64,000 bases of DNA from positions 1 to 64,000 of the forward strand of contig NZ_RJUB01000128.1 in NCBI RefSeq assembly GCF_024343615.1, given 5' to 3'. Source of the stretch: Ferruginibacter sp. HRS2-29 (lineage in GTDB: Bacteria > Bacteroidota > Bacteroidia > Chitinophagales > Chitinophagaceae). Shown piece by piece: positions 1 to 8,260 of this stretch (its first letter is position 1; each line of letters starts with the position of its first letter). A program made the translations under genes and the position numbers. Below the pieces are notes generated by a model that did no database searches, was not told the origin of the DNA, and worked only from the letters and a program-made list of their open reading frames with translations.

Positions 1-360
1 CAGTTGCGCAGTAAGATCGTTCCGGCTGTGCAGATCAGCAGTAATCTTTCGCAGTGGATTATTCTTGCAGGTATCGGTTTTATGGGTTTTGGAAATGGCA
101 ATCCAACGATCTTGCTGGTGGGAATCATCCTGTTTGCAGTGACCACATTATTTACCGTGATCACTTTGCCCGTAGAATTCGATGCATCAGCGAGAGCGCT
201 GAAGTGGCTCGATTCCACCAATATCACTTCACATACAGAACATGCACAGGCTAAGGATGCATTGAAATGGGCAGCATTGACCTATGTTGTAGCAGCATTG
301 GCATCGCTGGCAACATTGGTACAATACATCATGATCTATCAGGGAAGGAGCAGAGACTAA
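1..360 (+). CDS. Zinc metallopeptidase, YugP family (C-terminal part, cut by window edge)
   Basis: The reading frame is open from the first base and ends at TAA 358-360, so only the last ~119 residues are present. They hold three hydrophobic segments separated by the stretch TLPVEFDASARAL, which matches the C-terminal half of YugP-type (Zn_peptidase_2) membrane metallopeptidases; the HExxH-bearing part lies outside the window. The protein would sit in the inner membrane and its substrate is unknown. An AATTCGT-family inverted repeat starts directly after the stop codon. Identification rests on family recall of the conserved C-terminal motif. Confidence 0.75.
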   Translation, partial: QLRSKIVPAVQISSNLSQWIILAGIGFMGFGNGNPTILLVGIILFAVTTLFTVITLPVEFDASARALKWLDSTNITSHTEHAQAKDALKWAALTYVVAALASLATLVQYIMIYQGRSRD

Positions 361-363
361 AAT

Positions 364-448
364 AATTACGAATTAAAAATTACGAATTACGAATGTGTTT
401 CGAAATTTGTGCACTTAATTCGTAATTCGTAATTTTTAATTCGTAATT
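364..448. repeat. AATTCGT-family inverted repeat, 31-bp perfect arms
   Basis: Left arm 364-394 and right arm 418-448 are perfect reverse complements, with a 23-nt loop. Each arm is made of ATTACGA/TCGTAAT heptamers. It fills most of the spacer between the peptidase stop and clpP and could fold into a long RNA hairpin. Confidence 0.9.
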
Positions 449-494
449 GAATACTTAACTTACAAACAATCTTAAATCAATTAAAGCATAACAG

Positions 495-1187
495 ATGAAT
501 TTTGGAAAAGAATTTGAAAAATACGCGGTAAAGCACAAAGGCATCAGCAGTAATACTTTGAGCAGTTACATCAATCATAACGTTACCAACCTTACCCCGA
601 ATATCATTGAGGAAAGGCCTATGAATGTAGCAGTGATGGATGTATACAGCAGGCTCATGATGGACAGGATCATTTTCCTGGGTTATCCCATCAGCGATGA
701 GGTAGCCAACATCGTAACGGCGCAACTTTTATTTTTGGAAAGTACCGATCGCACCCGGGATATACAGATGTATATCAACAGTCCGGGAGGCAGCGTGCAT
801 GCAGGTTTGGGCATGTATGACACTATGCAGTTCATTACTCCCGATGTAGCCACCATCTGTACGGGTATGGCAGCGAGCATGGCGCAGGTGTTGATGTGTG
901 CAGGTGCACATGGTAAACGCACAGCGTTGAAACACAGCCGCATCATGATGCATCAGCCGAGTGCAGGTGCGGGCGGGCAGGCATCGGATATCGAAATTAC
1001 GGTGAACCAGATCAGGAAGCTGAAACATGAGCTGTATGAGATCATTTCAGAACATACGGGGCAGCCTGTTGAAAAAGTTGCACTCGATTGCGACCGTGAT
1101 AAATGGCTTACAGCATTAGAAGCCAAGGAATACGGACTGGTGGATGAAGTACTGCTGACCAATACACGCAAAGCGAAAAAAGACTAA
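495..1187 (+). CDS. clpP: ATP-dependent Clp protease proteolytic subunit (first copy)
   Basis: ClpP forms the barrel-shaped serine protease that degrades proteins unfolded by ClpX or another Clp ATPase in the cytoplasm. The product has 230 residues. The catalytic triad is visible as Ser128 in GMAASMA, His153 in MMHQPSAG and Asp198 in LDCDRD. The start MNFGKEFEKYAVKH matches the usual Bacteroidota N-terminus, about 30 residues longer than E. coli mature ClpP. A second clpP follows 99 nt downstream and clpX lies 2.4 kb further on the same strand. This copy has Gln131 after the SMA motif, where a small residue is more usual. Confidence 0.95.
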   Translation: MNFGKEFEKYAVKHKGISSNTLSSYINHNVTNLTPNIIEERPMNVAVMDVYSRLMMDRIIFLGYPISDEVANIVTAQLLFLESTDRTRDIQMYINSPGGSVHAGLGMYDTMQFITPDVATICTGMAASMAQVLMCAGAHGKRTALKHSRIMMHQPSAGAGGQASDIEITVNQIRKLKHELYEIISEHTGQPVEKVALDCDRDKWLTALEAKEYGLVDEVLLTNTRKAKKD

Positions 1188-1195
1188 CAAGGTAT

Positions 1196-1223
1196 GATGT
1201 AAGATGTGAGATGTGCGATGTGG
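1196..1223 (+). repeat. Four GATGTGA-type heptamers
   Basis: The array reads GATGTAA, GATGTGA, GATGTGC, GATGTGG in exact 7-nt register, eight bases after the first clpP stop codon. It is one of several heptamer families in the window. Confidence 0.8.
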
Positions 1224-1286
1224 ATCATCGATATCTGATATCAATTGTCAAATCAATTTATCACTACAACCATTAAACATTTAGCA

Positions 1287-1910
1287 ATGAATATAAATTA
1301 TAAAATACGCCAGGACGAGGAAGAAGAAAACCCGGAAGTTCAGTCACCGGAAAACCCGATGGAGAAAATGATGGGTGGATGGAGATTCGATAAAAAATTC
1401 ATCGAGCAAAGAAAAGTATTTCTTTGGGGCCCGGTAGATGACAAGAGTGCCAAGGATATCACTGATCGTCTATTGTACCTCGAAGCGATCGAACCGGGAA
1501 AAGAGATCACGTTTTATATCAACAGCCCGGGTGGTGTTGTTACCAGCGGAATGGTGATCTATGATACCATGCAGATGATCTCCTCGCCGGTAAGCACCGT
1601 GTGTATGGGGATGGCAGCGAGCATGGGTTCAATTTTACTGAGTGGTGGCGAAAAAGGACGCAGGTTCATTTTTCCTAATGCCGAAGTGATGATCCACCAG
1701 CCAAGTGGCGGCGGGCGTGGTACCAGTGCCGACCTGGAGATAATGGCAGTGCAGATACAGAAAGCGAAAATGCTGGGAGCGAAGATCCTGGCAGATAATT
1801 GCGGCCAGCCGATTGAAAAGATCTTAAAGGATTTCGATCGTGATCATTGGATGGATGCGGATGAAAGTATCGCTTATGGAATTGTGGATGCGAGATTGGA
1901 GAAGTTGTAA
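1287..1910 (+). CDS. clpP: ATP-dependent Clp protease proteolytic subunit (second copy)
   Basis: This is a second ClpP paralogue, 207 residues from the ATG at 1287. A TTG 42 nt upstream is in frame, but the extension is not ClpP-like. The triad is Ser112 (GMAASMGS), His137 (MIHQPSGG) and Asp182 (KDFDRD). The N-terminus carries an acidic stretch (DEEEENPE, residues 10-17) instead of the axial-loop sequence of the first copy. Both copies have all active-site residues, so both should be active. Whether they form mixed or separate tetradecamers cannot be read from the sequence. A GC-rich terminator follows at 1951. Confidence 0.93.
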   Translation: MNINYKIRQDEEEENPEVQSPENPMEKMMGGWRFDKKFIEQRKVFLWGPVDDKSAKDITDRLLYLEAIEPGKEITFYINSPGGVVTSGMVIYDTMQMISSPVSTVCMGMAASMGSILLSGGEKGRRFIFPNAEVMIHQPSGGGRGTSADLEIMAVQIQKAKMLGAKILADNCGQPIEKILKDFDRDHWMDADESIAYGIVDARLEKL

Positions 1911-1950
1911 ATTTTATTACACGAATTATAGCGAATTACACGGATTTTTC

Positions 1951-1979
1951 AAACCCCGCCCAAGGCGGGGTTTAATTTT
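1951..1979 (+). terminator. Intrinsic terminator after the clpP pair
   Basis: A perfect 10-bp stem (1951-1960 with 1964-1973; CCCCGCC and GGCGGGG at its core) with a 3-nt loop is followed by TTTAATTTTA. It lies 41 nt after the second clpP stop. Confidence 0.85.
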
Positions 1980-1998
1980 ATTCAAACAGTAATTATAG

Positions 1999-2313
1999 TC
2001 AGGCTAGTTGAAGATATTCCTTATCAATTTTTACATTAAAATTAATATCTGCTTTCAATGCTTTGAATACTTTGAGAATAGTACCGATGGTAGCGCTGTT
2101 GGCGTTGTTTTCCAGCTTTGATATCTGGGCTTTTTGTACGCCTACAAGTTCTCCGGGTTGCTCTTGAGTCAGATTCCTTTCCGTACGCACGGTTTTGATC
2201 ATATGGCCTAGAAGGTCCATGCGTAATTCATATTCATATTGGTCACGTTCTCCTGCAATAAATACAAACCTGAATTTACCGAACCAAGCCTCGGAGGTTT
2301 GACCATTCATCAT
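1999..2313 (-). pseudogene. HigA-like XRE antitoxin, apparently 5'-truncated and without a toxin
   Basis: Residues from about 22 onward (RDQYEYELRMDLLGHM, then a helix-turn-helix with LTQEQ and GVQKAQISKLE) match HigA-type antitoxins that pair with HigB/RelE toxins. The first ~20 residues do not look like the family: their DNA ends in the CATTCAT/CATTCAC heptamers that recur in spacers here. Within the DNA-binding motif the usual Leu of QEQLGEL is Pro, which should disturb the helix. No toxin gene is adjacent; upstream is a divergent unrelated gene. I infer a remnant whose 5' end and toxin were lost. It could still be expressed as a solo regulator. Confidence 0.65.
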
Positions 2314-2326
2314 TCACTTATTCACC

Positions 2327-2334
2327 TAACTTTG
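2327..2334 (+). promoter_or_regulatory. -7 element TAACTTTG four bases before the ATG at 2339
   Basis: TAACTTTG fits the Bacteroidota -7 consensus TAnnTTTG. It is followed by CCCC and then the ATG, so transcription should begin at or within a base or two of the start codon. No clear -33 TTTG lies at the usual 19-20 nt spacing. Confidence 0.5.
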
Positions 2335-2338
2335 CCCC

Positions 2339-3427
2339 ATGCAATTCTCCGACATCATCAACGCTAAAGTTTCTCATGAAGCCGACAGGCCACTGATGAA
2401 AAAGGATATCTATCCGGTGAGTGAAGGATTGCAGAAATATCTCCGCCGCAATAACCGCGACACCCCGCTGCCCATCAATTACCGCGACCTGCTGAATTAT
2501 CGGTATTCGGATTCCATCCGCGATAAGAATGGCAAACTGACACATTGGGAAACGGCCGTGTACGATCTCAAAGAAATGGAAGTGCTCAAGGAGAGCCTGA
2601 TTGAAACCTATGCCGTTTTAAAAACCGAAGGCAACCTGCGATATATAGAGCACCTGGAGATTGAGCGCATCGACTTCTGCGAATTTGGCAACAGCGTGCC
2701 TTTTCGCATCCGGGTAAAAAATAAGGTCAATAGCAATTACGATCATTTTTATGTAAAAATGGCGGATGCTTCCCGGATCTACGGACTGGAACTCGAACAT
2801 TTACTATCACCCAATTATATCGTTTTCCTGCATCACAAGAATACGCTGGTAGAAGAACATATTCCCGGTATACCCGGCGATGTTTTTCTGGAAAAATACC
2901 TGAACCATCCGGAACATAATAAGATCCGTATCGCCAAGGAATTTGTCAAGTTCAACGAACGGTGTTTCGCCCGCCTGCTCGGCGACATGCGCAATTATAA
3001 TTTTGTAGTAGACATCACACCGGATATTGAAGATTACCAGTATCGTTTCAGGGCCATCGATTTTGATCAGCAATGTTACGAGGGCAACAAAAAATTATAC
3101 CTTCCCCAGTTTTACAAAGAAAATTATGAGTATGTGGAAGTGGTGCTCAAAAACCTCAGTGCCCACGTGATAGAACAATACCAGACAGAAGAGCATACCA
3201 CCATGGCATACAGGGTAATAGGCAACCGAAAGCAGCTGATGGAACTGTTCAATACCATGATAAAAGACGAATTATCCGAGAATTATAAGGTAAAACAGTT
3301 GCGATCCGAACTAAATGAGCACTTCAGCAGCACCAATTTTTCGAAATGCAACACCATGGGGGCTATCGTCAAAAAACAGCTTAAGCAGATGATACAGAAG
3401 CATTTGAAGAATCTGAAGCATGTATAA
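2339..3427 (+). CDS. Uncharacterised protein with kinase-like (aminoglycoside-phosphotransferase-fold) motifs
   Basis: I do not recognise this 362-residue family by name. The middle of the protein lays out landmarks in the order of protein-kinase-like folds. These are FYVKMAD (Lys140, possible ATP-binding lysine), GLELEHL (Glu151 or Glu153, possible helix-C glutamate) and LVEEHIPGIP (170-179, hinge-like). LLGDMRNYNFVVD follows (Asp216 and Asn221, resembling the catalytic loop HGDxxxxN), then RAIDFD (Asp241, resembling IDFG). It has no signal peptide or membrane segment. Its N-terminal ~110 residues are charged and of unknown fold. The kinase assignment is inference from motif spacing; the substrate is unknown. 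Confidence 0.55.
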   Translation: MQFSDIINAKVSHEADRPLMKKDIYPVSEGLQKYLRRNNRDTPLPINYRDLLNYRYSDSIRDKNGKLTHWETAVYDLKEMEVLKESLIETYAVLKTEGNLRYIEHLEIERIDFCEFGNSVPFRIRVKNKVNSNYDHFYVKMADASRIYGLELEHLLSPNYIVFLHHKNTLVEEHIPGIPGDVFLEKYLNHPEHNKIRIAKEFVKFNERCFARLLGDMRNYNFVVDITPDIEDYQYRFRAIDFDQQCYEGNKKLYLPQFYKENYEYVEVVLKNLSAHVIEQYQTEEHTTMAYRVIGNRKQLMELFNTMIKDELSENYKVKQLRSELNEHFSSTNFSKCNTMGAIVKKQLKQMIQKHLKNLKHV

Positions 3428-3464
3428 TTGGCTTTTCTTTCACCTCAATTGTAACGGGCACACA

Positions 3465-3493
3465 TTGCTTTTACGAAGCATTTAGTATCTTTA
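3465..3493 (+). promoter_or_regulatory. Possible clpX promoter
   Basis: TTG at 3465-3467 is followed after 18 nt by TATCTTTA (3486-3493), one base short of TAnnTTTG. It leaves a leader of about 50 nt before clpX. Confidence 0.4.
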
Positions 3494-3548
3494 CATTGTG
3501 TGAGCATTACACAATTCGTACTCAACTCAACAACTTAAGGAAATTTCA

Positions 3549-4793
3549 ATGGCAAAACAGCAAGCATTACATTGTTCATTTTGTGGCCGCAACAGGGATG
3601 AAGTTAAGATCCTCATTGCGGGACAGGATGGTCATATCTGCGAAAATTGTGTAGAGCATGCCCAGGAGATCATCATGCAGGAAATTGTTCCCAATGCGGA
3701 GAGCAAACAGCCGGCATCATCTTCCCAATACAAGCTTACCATCAAGAAACCGATCGAGATCAAAAAATTCCTGGACGAATATGTGATCGGGCAGGATGAA
3801 GCAAAAAAGATCCTCGCGGTTGCCGTATACAATCATTATAAAAGGCTGAATCAGAAAGCTGATAACGAGGTAGAGATAGAAAAGAGCAATATCATCATGG
3901 TGGGCGAAACCGGTACGGGTAAAACCTTACTGGCGAAATCCGTAGCACGTATGTTGAACGTGCCCTTCGCTATTGTAGATGCTACGGTGTTTACAGAAGC
4001 CGGGTATGTAGGTGAAGATGTGGAAAGCATGCTGACGCGATTGCTGCAGGCATGTAACTATGATGTGGCTGCCGCCGAAAAAGGGATCGTATTCATCGAT
4101 GAGATTGATAAGATCGCCCGCAAAAGCGACAACCCCTCCATCACCCGTGATGTGAGCGGCGAAGGTGTGCAGCAAGGTTTGCTGAAATTACTCGAAGGAG
4201 CTGAAGTACTCGTTCCACCTCAAGGGGGCAGGAAACATCCGGAACAAAAACTGGTAAAAGTAAATACGCAGAATATATTGTTCATTTGCGGCGGGGCTTT
4301 CAATGGCATCGACCGTATCATCGGCCGCAGGGTGAACACCAACGCGATTGGTTTCAACGTGAATAAGGAAATGCAGGAATACCAGCTCAACAACCTGTTG
4401 CAGTTTGTGAATTCTGTCGACATAAAAGATTTTGGTATCATTCCCGAACTGCTGGGGCGTTTGCCGGTGATCACTTACCTGAATCCGCTGGATGCAAGCA
4501 CATTGCGCAGCATTCTTACAGAACCTAAAAATTCGCTGGTAAAACAATTTACCCGCCTGTTTGAAATTGAAGGCATAGCGCTGAAATTTGAACCGGAAGT
4601 GCTGGATTTTATGGTGGAAAAAGCATTGGAATACAAACTCGGCGCACGTGGGTTACGCAGTATCTGTGAAAGCATCCTCACCGATGCGATGTATGAACTG
4701 CCAAGCCAAAAGGTAAAACAATTTGACGTAACGATCGAATATGCAATGCGTAAATTCAGCAACAGCAAGCTGAGTTTATTGAAAGTTGCATAA
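3549..4793 (+). CDS. clpX: ATP-dependent Clp protease ATP-binding subunit ClpX
   Basis: ClpX is the AAA+ unfoldase that recognises substrates and threads them into ClpP. The 414-residue product has the N-terminal zinc-binding domain (Cys9, Cys12, Cys31, Cys34), Walker A GETGTGKT (119-126), the pore loop GYVG (152-155) and Walker B VFIDEID (181-187). An IGF motif in the ClpP-docking loop (NAIGF) shows it can dock on ClpP. The two clpP genes upstream are the obvious partners. A terminator follows 23 nt after the stop. Confidence 0.97.
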   Translation: MAKQQALHCSFCGRNRDEVKILIAGQDGHICENCVEHAQEIIMQEIVPNAESKQPASSSQYKLTIKKPIEIKKFLDEYVIGQDEAKKILAVAVYNHYKRLNQKADNEVEIEKSNIIMVGETGTGKTLLAKSVARMLNVPFAIVDATVFTEAGYVGEDVESMLTRLLQACNYDVAAAEKGIVFIDEIDKIARKSDNPSITRDVSGEGVQQGLLKLLEGAEVLVPPQGGRKHPEQKLVKVNTQNILFICGGAFNGIDRIIGRRVNTNAIGFNVNKEMQEYQLNNLLQFVNSVDIKDFGIIPELLGRLPVITYLNPLDASTLRSILTEPKNSLVKQFTRLFEIEGIALKFEPEVLDFMVEKALEYKLGARGLRSICESILTDAMYELPSQKVKQFDVTIEYAMRKFSNSKLSLLKVA

Positions 4794-4816
4794 ACGTTTT
4801 TCATATCTTATATAAG

Positions 4817-4837
4817 GGAGCCAATGGCTCCTTTTTT
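4817..4837 (+). terminator. Intrinsic terminator of clpX
   Basis: GGAGCC (4817-4822), AAT loop, GGCTCC (4826-4831) and six T residues follow the clpX stop. Confidence 0.88.
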
Positions 4838-4962
4838 ATTTGTATCCGCTCAAGAGCCTTCAAAAATAAAATTGGTATAAGCCTGAAAAAGTAATCTGTG
4901 AAATCTGTTTACATCACCTTAAAATCTGCGTTTAATTTTTAGGTGGTTGTTTTTTTTACGGT

Positions 4963-4970
4963 TATTTTTG
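4963..4970 (+). promoter_or_regulatory. Possible -7 element upstream of purA
   Basis: TATTTTTG matches TAnnTTTG 78 nt before the purA ATG. No -33 TTTG at the right spacing is evident. Confidence 0.35.
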
Positions 4971-5048
4971 CGTTTTGTTACAATACAGTCCATCCGGGCG
5001 CAAACAATTTCATAAACATTCCCTTATCCGGGAAAAAACTACAAGACA

Positions 5049-6311
5049 ATGGTTGATGTAATTCTGGGGCTTCAATGGGGCGACGAGGGCAAGGGTAAGA
5101 TCGTGGATTATTTCGCGAAAGACTATGACGTGATCGCCCGTTTCCAGGGTGGGCCGAATGCGGGGCACACACTTTATGTAAACGACAAAAAGATCGTACT
5201 GCACCAGATCCCCAGCGGTATTTTCCATGAAGATAAAACCAACCTTGTAGGCGCCGGCGTAGTACTGGATGCGGTAACGTTGAAGAGAGAATGTGATTCG
5301 GTAGCGGCATTTGGCGTAGATTACAGGAAGAACCTTTTTATCAGTGAACGTACCAATCTTATTTTGCCTACGCACAGGGCGCTGGATAAGGCGAGCGAAT
5401 TGGCAAAAGGTACCGACAAGATCGGAAGCACTTTAAAAGGTATCGGCCCGGCATATATGGATAAAACAGGCCGTAATGCATTGCGTGTAGGCGACCTGCT
5501 CGATAAGAATTTCACCACCCAATATATCAAGCTTCGCCTGAAGCATCAACGCCTGCTCGACAGTTTCAATTTTCAGGAAGACATCAGCGCATGGGAAGAA
5601 GAGTTTTTTGAAGCCATCGATTTCCTTCGTTCATTGAAGATCGTAAACGGTGAATATTTCCTGAATGATAAGATCAGTGCCGGGAATAAAGTACTGGCCG
5701 AAGGTGCACAGGGAAGTATGCTGGATGTCGATTTCGGAACATTTCCGTTTGTTACAAGCAGCAGTACTATCACCGCAGGTGTCTGTAGCGGATTGGGGAT
5801 TGCGCCACAAAAGATCAAAGAAGTGATCGGGATCACCAAAGCATATTGCACACGAGTGGGCAGTGGTCCGTTCCCTACAGAACTTATGGACGAAACCGGC
5901 GATTTCCTGCGGAATACAGGTAACGAGTTTGGCAGTACTACCGGAAGGCCGCGCCGTTGCGGATGGATCGACCTGGTGGCATTACAATTTGCCTGCATGA
6001 TAAATGGAGTGACTCAGATCGTGATGACAAAAGCGGATATTCTTGATGGGTTGAAAGAACTGAAAGTTTGCAACAGTTATAAGATCAACGGGGAAGAAAC
6101 AGACCGCATTCCTTTCCAAATGAATAAGTTGGATATTGAACCAATTTATAAATCATTTGAAGGGTGGAATACCGACATACAGGCATTTGCGAATTATGAA
6201 GCGATGCCTTCGCAGATGAAAAATTATATCAACTATTTAAATGAATTTATAAAAGTACCTGTAAAATATATCAGTAACGGTCCTGGCAGGGATCAGCTGA
6301 TCATCACGTAG
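5049..6311 (+). CDS. purA: Adenylosuccinate synthetase
   Basis: PurA condenses IMP with aspartate using GTP, the first committed step to AMP, in the cytoplasm. The 420-residue length is normal. The N-terminal GTP loop GDEGKGK (11-17, including catalytic Asp12) and GGPNAGHT with catalytic His40 are present. So are the IMP-binding stretch GSTTGRPRRCGW, TKADILDGL in the C-terminal part and the closing SNGPGRDQLI. The gene is followed after 81 nt by the acidic protein gene. No oddity seen. Confidence 0.97.
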   Translation: MVDVILGLQWGDEGKGKIVDYFAKDYDVIARFQGGPNAGHTLYVNDKKIVLHQIPSGIFHEDKTNLVGAGVVLDAVTLKRECDSVAAFGVDYRKNLFISERTNLILPTHRALDKASELAKGTDKIGSTLKGIGPAYMDKTGRNALRVGDLLDKNFTTQYIKLRLKHQRLLDSFNFQEDISAWEEEFFEAIDFLRSLKIVNGEYFLNDKISAGNKVLAEGAQGSMLDVDFGTFPFVTSSSTITAGVCSGLGIAPQKIKEVIGITKAYCTRVGSGPFPTELMDETGDFLRNTGNEFGSTTGRPRRCGWIDLVALQFACMINGVTQIVMTKADILDGLKELKVCNSYKINGEETDRIPFQMNKLDIEPIYKSFEGWNTDIQAFANYEAMPSQMKNYINYLNEFIKVPVKYISNGPGRDQLIIT

Positions 6312-6392
6312 AATATTTTTTTTGAAAAAAAGTAAAAAATATTTGGCTAATTAAAAAAGTCGTGGAATTTTTACAGTAACAATTCTCTTAGC

Positions 6393-6842
6393 ATGGCAAC
6401 AAAATCTGATAACAACAAAAAGACAGCTGCGGCAAAATCAGCAGCTCCGAAAGAATCGCCAAAGAAGTCATCTGCCAAATCGAAAGCAGAAGAAGATGAT
6501 GACCTGGAAGATGACGACCTGGATGAGGTAGAGGATACCCCGAAAAAATCTGCGGCGAAAGGTAAAGCATCCAAAAAGAAAAGCAGCGACGACGATGATG
6601 ACGATGATGATGAAGTGGATGATGTAGAAGATGATTGGGAAAAACCGGAAGAAGATGACAACTGGGATCCTGATTTCGACGAATTCGATGTGCCAAAATC
6701 CAAGGTCAAAAAAACAGGCGGATCAAAAAAGAAAGACGATGACGACCTGGGCCTTGATGACGACTTCAAAGAATTCGGCCTGTTCGACGACATGGACGGC
6801 GGCGGTGGTAGCGGTGGCTACGATGACGATGATGATTTTTAA
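6393..6842 (+). CDS. Highly charged, probably disordered protein with an acidic C-terminal half
   Basis: The 149-residue product is almost entirely K/A/S/P-rich and D/E-rich low-complexity sequence. Lysine-rich AAAKSAAPKESPKKSS-like segments alternate with runs of up to eight Asp. The only composition with fold-like character is WEKPEEDDNWDPDFDEF followed by DDDFKEFGLFDDM, and the tail is GGGGSGGY plus acids. Such blocks recall the acidic tail of the RNA polymerase delta subunit and histone-H1-like basic proteins, but no homology can be claimed. It stands between purA and the pabB-like gene, 8 nt before the latter, so it is probably co-transcribed with it. Codon use agrees with a real gene despite the repeats. 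Confidence 0.75.
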   Translation: MATKSDNNKKTAAAKSAAPKESPKKSSAKSKAEEDDDLEDDDLDEVEDTPKKSAAKGKASKKKSSDDDDDDDDEVDDVEDDWEKPEEDDNWDPDFDEFDVPKSKVKKTGGSKKKDDDDLGLDDDFKEFGLFDDMDGGGGSGGYDDDDDF

Positions 6843-6850
6843 TTAAAAAT

Positions 6851-8161
6851 GTGAAATCAACCTTTCCATATTTACAGATAAAGGATAACAATATTTTTAA
6901 GCAGAAGATGTTGAATTGGGCGAGCCGGTTCAACATCTTTTGTTTTTTGGATAATAATGAATATTCTGAAGGTACTGTATCTTTTGAATGCATACTGGCT
7001 GCAGGTTGCAGGCGATCAGTAAAACTCATGCCGGGAACTGCCTACCAGCAGTTGCGCACATTTTACGATGAACGACCTGCCTGGTTATTCGGCCATCTCG
7101 GATACGATCTTAAAAACGAGACAGAAAAACTTTCCTCTTCCAGAGAAGACAAAACCGGTTTTGGCCCGGGGTTCTTTTTTGAACCGGAGTATATCATCCG
7201 CCTGCGAGATAATGAATGGTCGGTAGAGAGCGATCATGCCGATCCCGCTTCCATCATTGCAGAAATTGAAATGGAATCTGCTGAAGCCGGTGCAAAAATG
7301 CCGTATCACATTCCGCTGATACAACATAGTACCACAAAGCCGGAATACCTACGCATCATCAATGCATTGAAGGAGCATATCGTTCGCGGCGATTGCTATG
7401 AAATAAATTTTTGTCAGCATTTTTTTGCTGAAGATGCAGTAGTAGATCCTATACAGCTTTATCACAAGCTCATTCATTCTTCACCCGTACCATTTGCGGC
7501 GCTTTATAAATGGGAGGATAAATACTGCCTTTGCGCCAGCCCGGAACGGTATCTCAGAAAAGAAGGCCAGTCGGTCATTTCACAGCCAATCAAAGGTACC
7601 AGCCGGAGATTTTTACAGGATGCTGCCGCCGATGAAAACAGTAAGGAGTCGCTTCGTAATAGTGCAAAAGATAAAAGTGAAAACGTGATGGTGGTAGACC
7701 TGGTGAGAAACGATCTGAGCCGCATTTGCAGGGAAGGTAGTGTGCACGTGAAAGAATTATTCGGTATCTATAGTTTTCCGCAGGTGCACCAGATGATCAG
7801 CACGGTGAAAGGTTTATTGAAGGATGGTTTACATTGGACAGACGCCATCAGGGCCACCTTCCCGATGGGCTCGATGACAGGTGCGCCAAAGAAACGCGTG
7901 ATGGAACTGATAGAACAATATGAAGCAACCAACCGCGGCTTGTTTTCCGGCTCTATAGGTTATGTAACACCCGATGGGGATTTCGATTTTAATGTGGTGA
8001 TTCGCAGTATATTCTACAATGCTTCGCAACAATACCTTTCTTTTTTTGCCGGTGGCGGAATAACTTTTTACAGCAATGCGGAAGATGAATACGAAGAGAG
8101 TTTGCTGAAGACGAAAGCAATTGTAGAAAGTTTAGGGAGAAGATTAGAGATTAGGGATTAG
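6851..8161 (+). CDS. pabB: Aminodeoxychorismate synthase component I-like (PabB family)
   Basis: The 436-residue protein belongs to the chorismate-binding enzymes that aminate chorismate for folate synthesis. The C-terminal catalytic region shows SQPIKGTSRR; the Lys in PIKGT is typical of PabB rather than anthranilate synthase. NVMVVDLVRNDLSRIC and GSMTGAPKKRVMELIE follow. GTG at 6851 is the likely start, because the peptide before the first ATG (6908) already fits the family's N-terminus. The last ten or so codons (SLGRRLEIRD) are made of AGTTTAGGG and GATTAGA/GATTAGG units and run directly into a GTTTAGA repeat array, so the original C-terminus has been replaced or extended by repeat sequence. 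A glutamine amidotransferase partner is not in the window. Confidence 0.85.
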   Translation: MKSTFPYLQIKDNNIFKQKMLNWASRFNIFCFLDNNEYSEGTVSFECILAAGCRRSVKLMPGTAYQQLRTFYDERPAWLFGHLGYDLKNETEKLSSSREDKTGFGPGFFFEPEYIIRLRDNEWSVESDHADPASIIAEIEMESAEAGAKMPYHIPLIQHSTTKPEYLRIINALKEHIVRGDCYEINFCQHFFAEDAVVDPIQLYHKLIHSSPVPFAALYKWEDKYCLCASPERYLRKEGQSVISQPIKGTSRRFLQDAAADENSKESLRNSAKDKSENVMVVDLVRNDLSRICREGSVHVKELFGIYSFPQVHQMISTVKGLLKDGLHWTDAIRATFPMGSMTGAPKKRVMELIEQYEATNRGLFSGSIGYVTPDGDFDFNVVIRSIFYNASQQYLSFFAGGGITFYSNAEDEYEESLLKTKAIVESLGRRLEIRD

Positions 8162-8196
8162 GTTTAGAAGGTTTAGAGGTTTAGAAAGTTTAGAAA
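8129..8196 (+). repeat. GTTTAGA/GATTAGG repeat array overlapping the pabB 3' end
   Basis: Units GATTAGA, GATTAGG, GTTTAGA with 7-8 nt spacing run from inside the last codons of the pabB-like gene through its TAG stop (8159-8161) and on for 35 nt. Confidence 0.8.
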
Positions 8197-8232
8197 GGGA
8201 TTTCTTTCCAGAAATGAACAACCTTCAAAGAT

Positions 8233-8260
8233 TTGACTATTGACTATTCACTATTGACTA
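8233..8260 (-). repeat. TATTGAC/TATTCAC heptamer arm at the transglycosylase stop
   Basis: Read on the minus strand, the TAG stop of the transglycosylase gene (8258-8260) is itself the first three bases of the array TAGTCAATAGTGAATAG. The period is 7. The same family recurs near 2304, 56631, 59030, 62004 and 62169. Confidence 0.85.

Noticed and set aside
1245..1286. TTG start adding 14 residues to the second ClpP
   Set aside because: The added residues are unlike ClpP and overlap the spacer; ATG 1287 is the better start.
6371..6793. A 140-residue serine-rich minus-strand frame
   Set aside because: Antisense of the poly-Asp/Lys-rich gene; serine runs are the complement of GAC/GAT codons.
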